Below are positions 41,237 to 50,644 of a DNA stretch of 64,000 bases, piece by piece. How positions within the stretch are numbered: position 1 is the first letter of the stretch; each line of letters begins with the position of its first letter. The position numbers and the translations under genes are program-made. Origin of the DNA: Faecalibacter macacae. Its GTDB lineage: Bacteria; Bacteroidota; Bacteroidia; Flavobacteriales; Weeksellaceae. The notes under the pieces were generated by a model. That model had not been told where the DNA came from and searched no databases. It saw nothing but the letters and a program-made list of their open reading frames with translations. The stretch is taken from NCBI RefSeq assembly GCF_003687725.1, contig NZ_RDOJ01000007.1:1-64000 (forward strand), given 5' to 3'.

Positions 41237-43501
41237 CTAAGCATTTTGTGCTTTAATTAAATTTAATGCAGAACCTGCTTTAAACCATTCGATTTGCGCT
41301 TCATTATATGTATGATTTGCTAAAATTGTATCAGAAGTACCATCCGCATGAACAAATTCTAAAGTTAATGGCTTCCCTGGAGCAAAATCAACTAAATCTA
41401 AAAAGTTAATAGTATCATCTTCCTGTATTTTATCGTAATCTGATTTATCAGCAAAAGTTAAAGCTAACATTCCTTGCTTTTTCAAATTAGTTTCATGAAT
41501 ACGAGCAAACGAACGAACTAAAACAGCTACAGAACCTAAATGACGTGGTTGCATCGCTGCATGCTCACGAGAAGACCCTTCTCCATAGTTTTCATCTCCA
41601 ACAATCACTGAAGGAACACCCGCAGCTTTATAAGCACGAGCAGTTGCAGGAACTGGCCCATATTCTCCAGTTAATTGATTTTTAACTGAATTCACATCTT
41701 GATTGAATGCATTTACAGCCCCAATTAAAGTATTATTAGCAATATTATCTAAATGCCCACGAAAACGCAACCAAGGACCAGCCATAGAAATATGATCGGT
41801 TGTACATTTCCCGAAAGCTTTGATTAATAATTTAGCTCCTGTAATATTTTCACCATTCCATGGTTTAAAACCTTCCAATAACTGTAAACGCTCAGATCCT
41901 GGAGCTACAACAACTTCCACAGAAGAACCATCTTCAACCGCCGCTTGGTATCCATTATCTTCATAAGCATATCCTTTAGTTGGCAATTCGTCACCAACAG
42001 GCGCATCTAACATCACTTCTTCCCCGTCTTTATTTACCAACTTATCTGTCATTGGATTAAAGTCTAAACGTCCCGCAATTGCAATTGCAGCTACCATTTC
42101 TGGAGAAGTTACAAAAGCATATGTATTTGGATTACCATCGGCACGTTTTTTAAAATTACGGTTGAATGAGTGAACTATCGTATTTTTTTCTTCTTTATCA
42201 GCACCTTCACGATCCCATTGACCAATACAAGGTCCACAAGCATTTGTAAAGATTACAGCATTAAGATCTTCGAAAGTCTTGATAAACCCATCACGAGCAG
42301 CTGTATAACGAACCACTTCTGAACCTGGATTAATACCAAAAGAAGCTTTTGTTCCTAACCCTTTTTCTATCGCTTGTTGAGCAATTGAAGCCGCACGCGA
42401 TAAATCTTCGTAAGATGAGTTGGTACAAGAACCGATTAAACCCCACTCTACATCTAATGGCCATCCATTTGCTGCAGCAGTTTCCTTCATTTTAGAAACT
42501 GGCGTCATTAAATCTGGTGTAAATGGACCATTTAAACGAGGTTCAAGTTCAGATAAATTAATTTCAATTAATTGATCATAGAAATTTGCTGGATTAGCAT
42601 ACACTTCGTCATCCGAACGTAAATAAGCCTTCATTGCATTAGCTGCATCAGCAACATCATTACGATCAGTAGCTCTTAAATATCTCTCAGAAGCATCATC
42701 ATAAGCAAAAATAGAAGTTGTCGCACCAATTTCGGCACCCATGTTACAAATCGTTCCTTTACCTGTTGCAGATAAAGATTCAGCACCCTCCCCAAAATAT
42801 TCTACAATAGCACCAGTACCACCTTTTACAGTTAATAAACCAGCAACTTCTAAGATTACATCTTTTGGAGAAGCCCAACCAGATAATTTACCTGTTAATT
42901 TAACACCAATTAATTTTGGCATTTTTAACTCCCAAGCCATTCCAGCCATTACATCTACAGCATCAGCACCACCAACACCAATAGCAACCATTCCTAATCC
43001 ACCAGCGTTTGGAGTATGAGAATCGGTTCCAATCATCATTCCACCAGGAAATGCGTAATTCTCTAAAACTACTTGATGAATAATACCTGCTCCTGGTTTC
43101 CAGAATCCGATTCCATATTTGTTAGAAACTGATTCTAAAAAGTTAAATACTTCTGATGATTTTTTGATTGCTTCTTTTAAATCCGTCTTAGCTCCGACTT
43201 TCGCTTGAATTAAGTGATCACAGTGAACTGTAGACGGAACAGCAGTTTTTGTTTTACCTGCTTGCATAAATTGTAACAATGCCATCTGTGCTGTTGCATC
43301 TTGCATTGCAACACGATCAGGAGCAAAGTCTACATAAGACTCACCCCTTACATATGCTTCAGTTGGTTGTCCACTAAATAAGTGTGCATATAAAATTTTC
43401 TCTGAGTAAGTTAAAGGACGCCCTACGATAGTTTTCGCCGCATCTACACGTTCTTGCATACGCGCGTAAACTCCTTTAATCATATCGATATCAAAAGCCA
43501 T
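41237..43501 (-). CDS. Aconitate hydratase, AcnA/mitochondrial type
   Basis: 754 aa. The three iron-sulfur cysteines are in [13 protein letters not shown] and [10 protein letters not shown]. Other marks are [22 protein letters not shown] and the swivel domain segment [18 protein letters not shown]. The enzyme interconverts citrate and isocitrate in the TCA cycle; its length and [12 protein letters not shown] motif match the mitochondrial-type form. It lies just downstream of the AcnB gene, but the terminator at 43645-43677 separates them, so it probably has its own promoter. Confidence 0.95.
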   Translation of the reverse strand: MAFDIDMIKGVYARMQERVDAAKTIVGRPLTYSEKILYAHLFSGQPTEAYVRGESYVDFAPDRVAMQDATAQMALLQFMQAGKTKTAVPSTVHCDHLIQAKVGAKTDLKEAIKKSSEVFNFLESVSNKYGIGFWKPGAGIIHQVVLENYAFPGGMMIGTDSHTPNAGGLGMVAIGVGGADAVDVMAGMAWELKMPKLIGVKLTGKLSGWASPKDVILEVAGLLTVKGGTGAIVEYFGEGAESLSATGKGTICNMGAEIGATTSIFAYDDASERYLRATDRNDVADAANAMKAYLRSDDEVYANPANFYDQLIEINLSELEPRLNGPFTPDLMTPVSKMKETAAANGWPLDVEWGLIGSCTNSSYEDLSRAASIAQQAIEKGLGTKASFGINPGSEVVRYTAARDGFIKTFEDLNAVIFTNACGPCIGQWDREGADKEEKNTIVHSFNRNFKKRADGNPNTYAFVTSPEMVAAIAIAGRLDFNPMTDKLVNKDGEEVMLDAPVGDELPTKGYAYEDNGYQAAVEDGSSVEVVVAPGSERLQLLEGFKPWNGENITGAKLLIKAFGKCTTDHISMAGPWLRFRGHLDNIANNTLIGAVNAFNQDVNSVKNQLTGEYGPVPATARAYKAAGVPSVIVGDENYGEGSSREHAAMQPRHLGSVAVLVRSFARIHETNLKKQGMLALTFADKSDYDKIQEDDTINFLDLVDFAPGKPLTLEFVHADGTSDTILANHTYNEAQIEWFKAGSALNLIKAQNA

Positions 43502-43644
43502 AATGTTTATTTTAGATTTCTTTTATAGTTTAAATAAATTCACAACAATTTACAGAATATTTTCATTAACAGAGCCTTAAAATTTGTTAAATCATTCAAT
43601 TTAAAAACATTTGAACCTCTTTTCAATAAGATTATAACAAAAAA

Positions 43645-43677
43645 AAAAGAGGCTAACCATAACAGTTAGCCTCTTTT
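43645..43677 (-). terminator. Terminator of acnB
   Basis: AAAAGAGGCTAAC and GTTAGCCTCTTTT arms with a 7-base loop, between the acnB stop and acnA start. Confidence 0.88.
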
Positions 43678-43709
43678 GATATTATTTAATTGTATTTATT
43701 TACAACTAA

Positions 43710-46472
43710 TTATTTTGTAGAAATTGGAGTAAACTTAGTTAAATTAATTCCAGCTACTGCAGCTTTGTACTCTTCGATAGAAGGAATACGTCCTAAAATT
43801 GCAGATAAAACTACAACTGGAGTAGATGCTAATAAAGATTCACCTTTTTTACCATCTCTATCCTCTACTACACGACCTTGGAATAAACGAGTAGAAGTAG
43901 CTAATACAGTATCACCTTTTTCAGCTTTTTCTTGGTTACCCATACATAAGTTACATCCAGGACGCTCTAAGTACATAATGTTTTCATATTGTGTACGAGC
44001 TTCAGATTTAGGTAATAAGTCGCTAAATTCGAAACCTGAATATTTTTGTAACATTTCCCAATCACCTTCTGCTTTTAATTCGTCGATGATATTGTAAGTT
44101 GGAGCAGCAACTACTAATGGTGCGTTGAATTTAACTTCACCTTGTTGAGCTTCAACGTTACGTAACATTTGAGAAACAATTTTTAAATCGTCTTTGTGAA
44201 CCATACAAGATCCTACGAATCCTAAATCTACAGTTTTATCGTTACCGTAGTAAGATAATTCACGGATTACATCATGAGTATAACGCTTAGAAACATCTAC
44301 ATTGTTTACATCTGGATCTGCAATCATTGGCTCGTCGATGATATCTAAATCGATAACAACCTCAGCATAGTATTTCGCGTTAGCATCTGGTTGTAAAGCT
44401 GGCTTAGCACCTGAACGAATTTCTTCGATACGAGTGTTAGCTTTCTCGATTAATCCGTGTAACACGTTGTTTTTGTTCTCCATTCCTTTATCAATCATGA
44501 TTTGGATACGAGATTTAGCAATTTCTAAAGATTGGATTAAAGTCTCGTCTTGAGAAATACAGATAGAAGCTTTCGCTTTCATCTCAGCAGTCCAGTCAGT
44601 GAAAGTAAACGCTTGGTCAGCTAATAAAGTTCCGATATGAACCTCGATGATACGACCTTGGAATACGTTTTCTCCGTCAAATTGCTTTAACATTTGTTGT
44701 TGAGTCGCGTGTACAACATCACGGAAATCCATGTGTTCTTTCATCGCTCCTTTGAAGGTAACTTTAACAGATTCTGGAATTGGCATAGAAGCTTCACCAG
44801 TAGCTAAAGCTAAAGCAACAGTACCAGAGTCAGCACCGAAAGCAACACCTTTAGACATACGAGTGTGAGAGTCACCACCGATAATGATAGCCCACTCGTC
44901 AATAGTGATATCATTTAATACTTTATGGATAACGTCTGTCATTGAGTGATAAACTCCTTTAGGATCACGAGCTGTAATTACCCCGAAGTCGTTCATAAAT
45001 TTCATTAATTTAGGAATGTTTGCTTGCGCTTTTTTATCCCATACAGACGCTGTGTGACATCCTGATTGGTATGCACCATCAACAACTGGAGAAATAACTG
45101 TAGCAGCCATTGCCTCTAATTCTTGAGCTGTCATTAAACCTGTTGTATCTTGAGATCCTACGATGTTAACTTTAACACGTACATCAGATCCTGCGTGTAA
45201 AACTGTTCCTTCTGCAACACCTACAGCATTGTTGTTGAAGATTTTTTCAACTGCAGTTAATCCTTGTCCTTCTACAGAAACTTCTTTAGCAGGAGCGAAA
45301 ACTACAGGAGCTTCAACACCTAAAGTTTGAGCTGCGAAAGTTTGAATTTTTTTACCAAATACGATAGCATAAGAACCACCAGCTTTGATAAACTCTAATT
45401 TTTGTGGTGTGAAAGATTTAGAGATATCTTTTAATTCAACGTCACCGTTGTATAATTTTTTAGTTTTAGTGTTAATAGTTAAAACTGTACCTGTTGCAAC
45501 AGAGTAAGCTTCTTCTAAAACAATATCACCAGCTTCGTTACGAACTACGTTTCCGTTTTCGTCTGTTTTCTTAACCCAGTTTTGTAAATCGATACCGATA
45601 CCTCCTGTTACATCAACAGTAGTTAAGAAAATTGGAGAAATACCGTTAGTACCTGCTACAATTGGAGCAATGTTAACGAAAGGAACGTATGGAGATGCTT
45701 GTTTACCAGTCCATAAAGCCACGTTATTAACACCTGACATACGAGAAGATCCAACACCCATTGTACCTTTTTCAGCAATTAACATAACTGATGCATCTGG
45801 ATGAGCAGCTTTTAAAGCTTCGATTTCTTGTTGTTGAGCAGGAGTCATCATACATTGTCCGTGTAATTCACGGTCAGAACGAGAGTGTGCTTGGTTACCT
45901 GGAGATAATAAATCTGTAGAAATATCACCTTCAGCAGCGATATAAGTAACAACTTTAATTTCTTCAGCAACTTCTGGTAATTCTGTAAAGAATTCAGCTT
46001 TAGCGTAACTTTCTAAAATATCTTTTGCAATTGCGTTTCCAGAATTGTAAGCATCAGCTAAACGAGCAGTATCTGCTTCGTATAAGAAAACTTGAGTTTT
46101 TAAAACTTTAGCCGCTTTTTGAGCTAATTCTGCGTTTTCACCTAAAGCGATGTCTAATAAAACTTCAATAGATGGTCCACCTTTCATGTGAGATAATAAC
46201 TCAAATGCGAAAGCAGGAGTAATTTCAGCAACTACTTCTTGACCTAAAATGATTTCTTTTAAAAATTTTGCTTTAACACCAGCAGCAGAAGTTGTTCCTG
46301 GTAAAGTGTTGTAGATAAAGAATTTTACAGAATCCTCACGGTATTCATTTCCTAAATCTTTGATTTGAGCGATAATTTCGCTTAATAATTCAGCACCATC
46401 AATAGGTTTTGGGTGTAATCCTTGACCTTTTCTTTCTTCAATTTCGTTAATATACTCCTTATAAAGGCTCAT
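43710..46472 (-). CDS. acnB: Aconitate hydratase B / 2-methylisocitrate dehydratase
   Basis: 920 aa from MSLYKEYINEIEERK at 46472 (the frame runs on to 46511, but this is the family N-terminus). AcnB has an N-terminal HEAT-like domain, then the swivel and the three catalytic domains. The Fe-S cysteines lie in GCHTASVWDKKAQ, LGFVGSCMVHKDD and PGCNLCMGNQEKA. It carries TCA-cycle aconitase activity and may also hydrate 2-methyl-cis-aconitate. A TATTTTTG -7 box lies on the minus strand at 46569-46576. Two aconitase types in tandem suggest differential use, such as one being more stable under oxidative stress (inference). Confidence 0.96.
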   Translation of the reverse strand: MSLYKEYINEIEERKGQGLHPKPIDGAELLSEIIAQIKDLGNEYREDSVKFFIYNTLPGTTSAAGVKAKFLKEIILGQEVVAEITPAFAFELLSHMKGGPSIEVLLDIALGENAELAQKAAKVLKTQVFLYEADTARLADAYNSGNAIAKDILESYAKAEFFTELPEVAEEIKVVTYIAAEGDISTDLLSPGNQAHSRSDRELHGQCMMTPAQQQEIEALKAAHPDASVMLIAEKGTMGVGSSRMSGVNNVALWTGKQASPYVPFVNIAPIVAGTNGISPIFLTTVDVTGGIGIDLQNWVKKTDENGNVVRNEAGDIVLEEAYSVATGTVLTINTKTKKLYNGDVELKDISKSFTPQKLEFIKAGGSYAIVFGKKIQTFAAQTLGVEAPVVFAPAKEVSVEGQGLTAVEKIFNNNAVGVAEGTVLHAGSDVRVKVNIVGSQDTTGLMTAQELEAMAATVISPVVDGAYQSGCHTASVWDKKAQANIPKLMKFMNDFGVITARDPKGVYHSMTDVIHKVLNDITIDEWAIIIGGDSHTRMSKGVAFGADSGTVALALATGEASMPIPESVKVTFKGAMKEHMDFRDVVHATQQQMLKQFDGENVFQGRIIEVHIGTLLADQAFTFTDWTAEMKAKASICISQDETLIQSLEIAKSRIQIMIDKGMENKNNVLHGLIEKANTRIEEIRSGAKPALQPDANAKYYAEVVIDLDIIDEPMIADPDVNNVDVSKRYTHDVIRELSYYGNDKTVDLGFVGSCMVHKDDLKIVSQMLRNVEAQQGEVKFNAPLVVAAPTYNIIDELKAEGDWEMLQKYSGFEFSDLLPKSEARTQYENIMYLERPGCNLCMGNQEKAEKGDTVLATSTRLFQGRVVEDRDGKKGESLLASTPVVVLSAILGRIPSIEEYKAAVAGINLTKFTPISTK

Positions 46473-46831
46473 AATTGTTATTTTTTGAAAATTAAAGGCT
46501 GTAACATCCAAGGCAATTTAATGCATTTTCCATCCCAACCAGTAATAATTAATTATATATATTTCTTACAAAAATACAGTTCTATTGATAATTTTTCATA
46601 GAACTTCAATCATTTTTAATTATACTCTAACAATTTAGAACAATTACAAAAAATGATTAAATTTCACATTCCTAATAATTTAGGGCAAAAAAATCTATCT
46701 CGAAAAAATAAAACCATTTTAAATATCTACTTGATAATTTTTAGGCCTATTTTTTGTTAAGTTAGGTTATTCCAATAAGACTTAACGGCATTAAAATACT
46801 TCAATACACTTTGTCTTAATATAATAAAATC

Positions 46832-46922
46832 CGTGCAATTATACGATTTTTTTATAATATACATAATTACGTATAATTATAAGTTAAATTAAATATATAT
46901 TCAACATTCGTGTAATTTTATA
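46832..46922 (+). promoter_or_regulatory. Three spaced CGTRYAATTWTA boxes upstream of argH
   Basis: CGTGCAATTATACG (46832-46845), CGTATAATTATAAG (46870-46883) and CGTGTAATTTTATA (46909-46922) lie 38 and 39 bp apart. Each is a near-palindrome. They resemble ArgR/AhrC operator boxes (TGTATAATTATACA-like) and the third overlaps the expected -33 position. Likely arginine-responsive control of argH; inference. Confidence 0.5.
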
Positions 46923-46934
46923 CATTTAATTTTA

Positions 46935-46942
46935 TAAATTTG
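46935..46942 (+). promoter_or_regulatory. -7 box of argH
   Basis: TAAATTTG matches TAnnTTTG and lies 23 bp before the ATG. No TTG is present at the -33 spacing, which fits a regulated promoter. Confidence 0.5.
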
Positions 46943-46965
46943 CGCCCTTAATTATTATTAAGCAT

Positions 46966-48267
46966 ATGAAACTTTGGGACAAAGGTTTTACCATTAATGA
47001 TAAAATCGAAAAATTCACTGTCGGAAAAGATAGAATTCTAGACAGTTATTTAGCTCAACATGATGCAATTGCTTCTAAAGCACAAGCAAATATGTTAGCT
47101 AAAGTTGGTTTAATTACAAACCAAGAGAATGATGCATTACAAACTGCATTAGACGAAATATTACTTTTAATTGAGCAAAACAATTTTGATATTGATGATA
47201 ACTTTGAAGATATCCATTCAAAAATTGAAGCTTATTTAATTGAAAAAACTGGCGATGCTGGTAAAAAGATTCACGTTGCTCGTTCTCGTAACGATCAAGT
47301 TTTAGTTGCTATTCAATTATTCGAAAAAGAATATTTAAAAGATATCAACAAAAAGATTTTAACGTTAATCGATATTCTTTTACAAAAAGCAGATCAGTAT
47401 AAAAATGCACTTTTACCAGGTTATACGCATTTCCAAGCAGCTATGCCAAGTAGTTTTGGAATGTGGTTTTCTGCTTACGCGGAAAGTTTATTAACGGATT
47501 TATACTTTTTTGAAGCTTCTTATAAAATTGCAGATCAAAATCCATTAGGATCTGGGGCTGGATTCGGAACATCATTCCCTATCGATCGTTTGCAAACAAC
47601 ACAAGAAATGGGATTTTCAGAAATCTTAGTTTCTTCTGTTGGCGCTCAAATGTTACGTGGTAAAACAGAAAAATCTGTTGCAACTGCATTAGCAATGATT
47701 TGCGGAACATTATCTAAAATGTCTTACGATTTAGTTTTATACAACTCGCAAGATTTAGCTTTTGTTAAGTTACCAAATGAAATGACAACTGGTTCTTCAA
47801 TTATGCCTCATAAAAAGAACCCTGATGTTTTTGAGTTGACTCGTGCGCATTGTAACAGAATCCAAGCAATACCAAATGATATAATGTTAACTATTAATAA
47901 TCTTCCGAGTGGTTATCACAGAGATTATCAAATCTTAAAAGAGATATTATTTGAACCAATGCTACAATTTGAAAATATTTTAGATATTTTGACTTTTGCT
48001 ATTCCTCAGTTAGAGATAAAAGATGGATACATGGAACAAGATAAATATGACCCAATTTATACGGTAGAAAATATTAACGATGCAATTAAGAACGGAACAC
48101 CTTTCCGCGATGCTTACCGAGAAGTTGGTTTATCTGTAGAAAACGGTACTTACAATCCACATAAAGAATTTAAAACTTCTCATGTAGGTAGTATTCATAA
48201 TTTAAGATTAGATTTAATTCAAAATAAAATCGAAAATTTCAAATTAGATTCAAGTATTTGCAAATAA
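46966..48267 (+). CDS. argH: Argininosuccinate lyase
   Basis: 433 aa. The fumarase/aspartase-superfamily signature GSSIMPHKKNPDVFELTRAH (about 280) is present. Substrate-binding segments are HVARSRNDQVLVAIQLF, GYTHFQAAMPSSFG and QNPLGSGAGFGTSFPI. ArgH splits argininosuccinate into arginine and fumarate, the last step of arginine synthesis. No other arg gene is in the window, so the gene stands alone with its own operator candidates upstream and a terminator downstream. Confidence 0.95.
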   Translation: MKLWDKGFTINDKIEKFTVGKDRILDSYLAQHDAIASKAQANMLAKVGLITNQENDALQTALDEILLLIEQNNFDIDDNFEDIHSKIEAYLIEKTGDAGKKIHVARSRNDQVLVAIQLFEKEYLKDINKKILTLIDILLQKADQYKNALLPGYTHFQAAMPSSFGMWFSAYAESLLTDLYFFEASYKIADQNPLGSGAGFGTSFPIDRLQTTQEMGFSEILVSSVGAQMLRGKTEKSVATALAMICGTLSKMSYDLVLYNSQDLAFVKLPNEMTTGSSIMPHKKNPDVFELTRAHCNRIQAIPNDIMLTINNLPSGYHRDYQILKEILFEPMLQFENILDILTFAIPQLEIKDGYMEQDKYDPIYTVENINDAIKNGTPFRDAYREVGLSVENGTYNPHKEFKTSHVGSIHNLRLDLIQNKIENFKLDSSICK

Positions 48268-48290
48268 TATCATCATATAACGAACACAAC

Positions 48291-48322
48291 AACAGCTTAA
48301 AACATTCTTTTAAGCTGTTTTT
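48291..48322 (+). terminator. Terminator of argH
   Basis: AACAGCTTAAAA and TTTTAAGCTGTT arms with a T-run, 24 bp after the stop. Confidence 0.88.
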
Positions 48323-48442
48323 TATTTTATAATTTCAGAATAAAATAAAACTTAAATAATTGATTTAATGTGTTTTGTAAAATAAAAATGAATTTACAAA
48401 ACTATTACAACATCAATACTATAATTAATTCTGATTTCACTC

Positions 48443-48485
48443 TAATTTTGGTTTGTCAAGTTAACAAAACGTTTAATCGATTAAA
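48443..48485 (+). promoter_or_regulatory. -7 box and palindrome upstream of the repeat lipoprotein
   Basis: TAATTTTG (48443-48450) matches the -7 consensus; the perfect 14-bp palindrome TTTAATCGATTAAA (48472-48485) lies in the leader, 9 bp before the ATG. No TTG at -33. Either could be by chance. Confidence 0.35.
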
Positions 48486-48494
48486 TTTAAAAAA

Positions 48495-48719
48495 ATGAAA
48501 AAATTTTTCGCATTAGTTGCAGTTGCAACTTTATCATTAGGAGCAGTATCTTGTGGAGAGAAAACTGAAACAGTTGAAACTGAAGCAGTAGTTGATTCAG
48601 CAGCAGCAGTAGTTGATTCAGCAGCAGTAGTTGTTGATTCAGCAGCAGTAGTTGTTGACTCTGCAGCAGCAGTTGTTGATTCAGCAGCAGCAGTTGTTGA
48701 AGAAGCTCCAGCTCAATAA
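48495..48719 (+). CDS. Small lipoprotein with VVDSAAA heptapeptide repeats
   Basis: 74 aa. The signal MKKFFALVAVATLSLGAVSC ends in a lipobox (C20). After a short Thr/Glu linker the body is five seven-residue repeats of the pattern (A/V)VVDSAA (residues 31-65), then VVEEAPAQ. The unit is 21 bp at DNA level and could change copy number. The mature chain is acidic and low-complexity. No homologue recognised; probably a small outer- or inner-membrane lipoprotein. A terminator follows. Confidence 0.72.
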   Translation: MKKFFALVAVATLSLGAVSCGEKTETVETEAVVDSAAAVVDSAAVVVDSAAVVVDSAAAVVDSAAAVVEEAPAQ

Positions 48720-48740
48720 TTTTAGCGAAGCTTAAAATAC

Positions 48741-48774
48741 AAAAGGCGTCTAACTAGGTTAGGCGCCTTTTTTT
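48741..48774 (+). terminator. Terminator of the repeat lipoprotein gene
   Basis: AAAGGCGTCTAAC and GTTAGGCGCCTTT arms with one mismatch, then a T7 run; it may also serve the convergent minus-strand gene. Confidence 0.85.
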
Positions 48775-48799
48775 ATGTGAATAATTTGAAATTCTTTAT

Positions 48800-50644
48800 T
48801 TAGTGATTCTCATCAAACTTACCTGATTGAATTTTACGATCCAATTCAGCTTGAATATCATCTAAAACAGGTTGTACTGTAGAATCTGGAATATCTGAAA
48901 CTCGGATATACATTAATCCGTCTATTGCATCATTAAAGTTTGGATCTACATTAAAAGCAATTACTTTCGCATTTTGTTTTACATATTTCTTAATTAAAAC
49001 AGGTAAACGAAGCATGTTTGGTTCTAATTCGTCAATCAATTTATCAAACTTATTTAAATCCGCTTCAGTTTCGTCGAAAATGAATTGTTTATCTTCTTCA
49101 GCTAATTTTACTTTAAATTCTTTTTTAGGGCGAACAAACTGTGCCACTGTTGAATCATAGTAATTAGATTTCATAAACTCAATCATCAAAGATTTTGAAA
49201 AATCAGAGAATTGATCACTAATACTTACACCTCCTATTATAAATTTCTGATTCGGATTTCTTAGCGTTACATGTACAATTCCGCGCCACAACAAGAATAA
49301 TGGCATTGGTTTTTGCTGATATTCTGAAGAAACAAAAGCACGACCCATTTCGATACATTCTTTAAATAATGGATGAATTTCAGGATCAAAATTAAATAAT
49401 TCATTAATATAGAACCCTCTAACACCATATTTCTCGTAGACTTCAGCACCTAAAGCCATACGATATGCACCAACTATTTTGTTAGCTTCTTTATCCCAAA
49501 GAAATAAATGATGATAATGATTATCGTATTTATCTAAATCAATCTCAAGATTCGTTCCTTCTCCTACTTGTCTAAATGTGATTTCTCTTAAACGACCAAT
49601 TTCTCGCATAACATTTGGAATATTTTCTGCCTTAGCAAAATAACATTCGTAATTATTATTTGTAAAAAGTAAAGAAGAAGCGTCTTGTTTCAGTCTGTTT
49701 AAATCATCCATCAAAAACTTTACATCTATCTCAGGAACAACATCTTTTACTTTTGTTTTTGAGGAAATTTTTGGTAAATGAAGTTGAGATGGATTTTTTA
49801 AAACATCTTTAAATGATTTCTTTTTATTGTAATAAGAAGAAAGCATATAGGTCTTCTTCCTAAGAAAAGCCTTGAATTCGTTTATATCCGTAAATTCAGC
49901 TTGTTGCTTTAACAAAATTGGCTTTCCTACACGAATCTGAACCGGCCGAGTTCTTTTCTTTACCATTTCTCCTGGCAACATTGCTGTTTGTAAATCAGGA
50001 TGCATTTTAGCAATTTGGTAAAACATTTCACTATTCTTAGCTCTAAAGAACATAGGAATAATTGGAACTTTAGCTTTCTTTATTAATTTGATAGCAGATT
50101 CTTGCCACTCTCTATCTAAAACATTTCCGTGCTCATCGCGATATGAAACCTCACCTGCTGGAAAAATACCAATACATCCATTGTCTTGTAAAGTTCTTAA
50201 AACTTCGCGCATTCCATTGATACTTGAATAAACTTCTCTTCTAGATTCGAAAGGATTTACAGGAATTACCATTGGTTGTAATGGAACAATTTTATGCAAT
50301 AAAAAATTACCCATTACTTTAAAATCTGGACGAATTTTACTCATCATATGCATTAAAATGATACCATCTAATGCTCCTAAAGGATGATTTGAGATTAAAA
50401 TAAATGGTCCTGATTTTGGAATTCTTTTTAAATCTTCAACATGAATTTCGTAATCCACATTAAGATCATCTATTAAATAAGATAAAAATTCTTTGGTTTC
50501 TAAATGTTTCCCACGATTGTAAATTCTGTTTAATTTATCTAATCGTGTTGCTTTTTTTAAAAACCATGCCGCAGGCTTACCTACGATACCAAATCGAGAT
50601 AAACCTGTAGCATTATAAATATCATTTGTAGTAACTAAACTCAT
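48800..50644 (-). CDS. OlsF-like fused PlsC/OlsB acyltransferase (aminolipid synthesis)
   Basis: 614 aa with two acyltransferase parts. The N-terminal half is a PlsC-type O-acyltransferase with SNHPLGALDGI (H87-D93) and FPAGEVSYRD (161-170). The C-terminal half (about 330-520) is an OlsB-type N-acyltransferase with LREITFRQVGEGTN, FYINELFNFDPEIHPLF and CIEMGRAFV. Fused proteins of this order (OlsF) make ornithine lipid in some Bacteroidota; glycine lipids are an alternative product. Products sit in the membrane. Its ATG overlaps the lysC stop (TAATG at 50642-50646), so the two are coupled. Confidence 0.82.
   Translation of the reverse strand: MSLVTTNDIYNATGLSRFGIVGKPAAWFLKKATRLDKLNRIYNRGKHLETKEFLSYLIDDLNVDYEIHVEDLKRIPKSGPFILISNHPLGALDGIILMHMMSKIRPDFKVMGNFLLHKIVPLQPMVIPVNPFESRREVYSSINGMREVLRTLQDNGCIGIFPAGEVSYRDEHGNVLDREWQESAIKLIKKAKVPIIPMFFRAKNSEMFYQIAKMHPDLQTAMLPGEMVKKRTRPVQIRVGKPILLKQQAEFTDINEFKAFLRKKTYMLSSYYNKKKSFKDVLKNPSQLHLPKISSKTKVKDVVPEIDVKFLMDDLNRLKQDASSLLFTNNNYECYFAKAENIPNVMREIGRLREITFRQVGEGTNLEIDLDKYDNHYHHLFLWDKEANKIVGAYRMALGAEVYEKYGVRGFYINELFNFDPEIHPLFKECIEMGRAFVSSEYQQKPMPLFLLWRGIVHVTLRNPNQKFIIGGVSISDQFSDFSKSLMIEFMKSNYYDSTVAQFVRPKKEFKVKLAEEDKQFIFDETEADLNKFDKLIDELEPNMLRLPVLIKKYVKQNAKVIAFNVDPNFNDAIDGLMYIRVSDIPDSTVQPVLDDIQAELDRKIQSGKFDENH

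Larger units (their letters stand above)
46473..46965. other. Divergent regulatory region acnB / argH
   Basis: AT-rich, no ORF. It holds the acnB -7 box (46569-46576), the argH -7 box TAAATTTG (46935-46942) and three near-palindromic boxes at 46832, 46870 and 46909 described separately. Confidence 0.7.

Noticed and set aside
48800-50644. Hemolysin annotation for the acyltransferase
   Set aside because: The domain order PlsC plus OlsB fits aminolipid synthesis; the hemolysin label on such proteins is historical.
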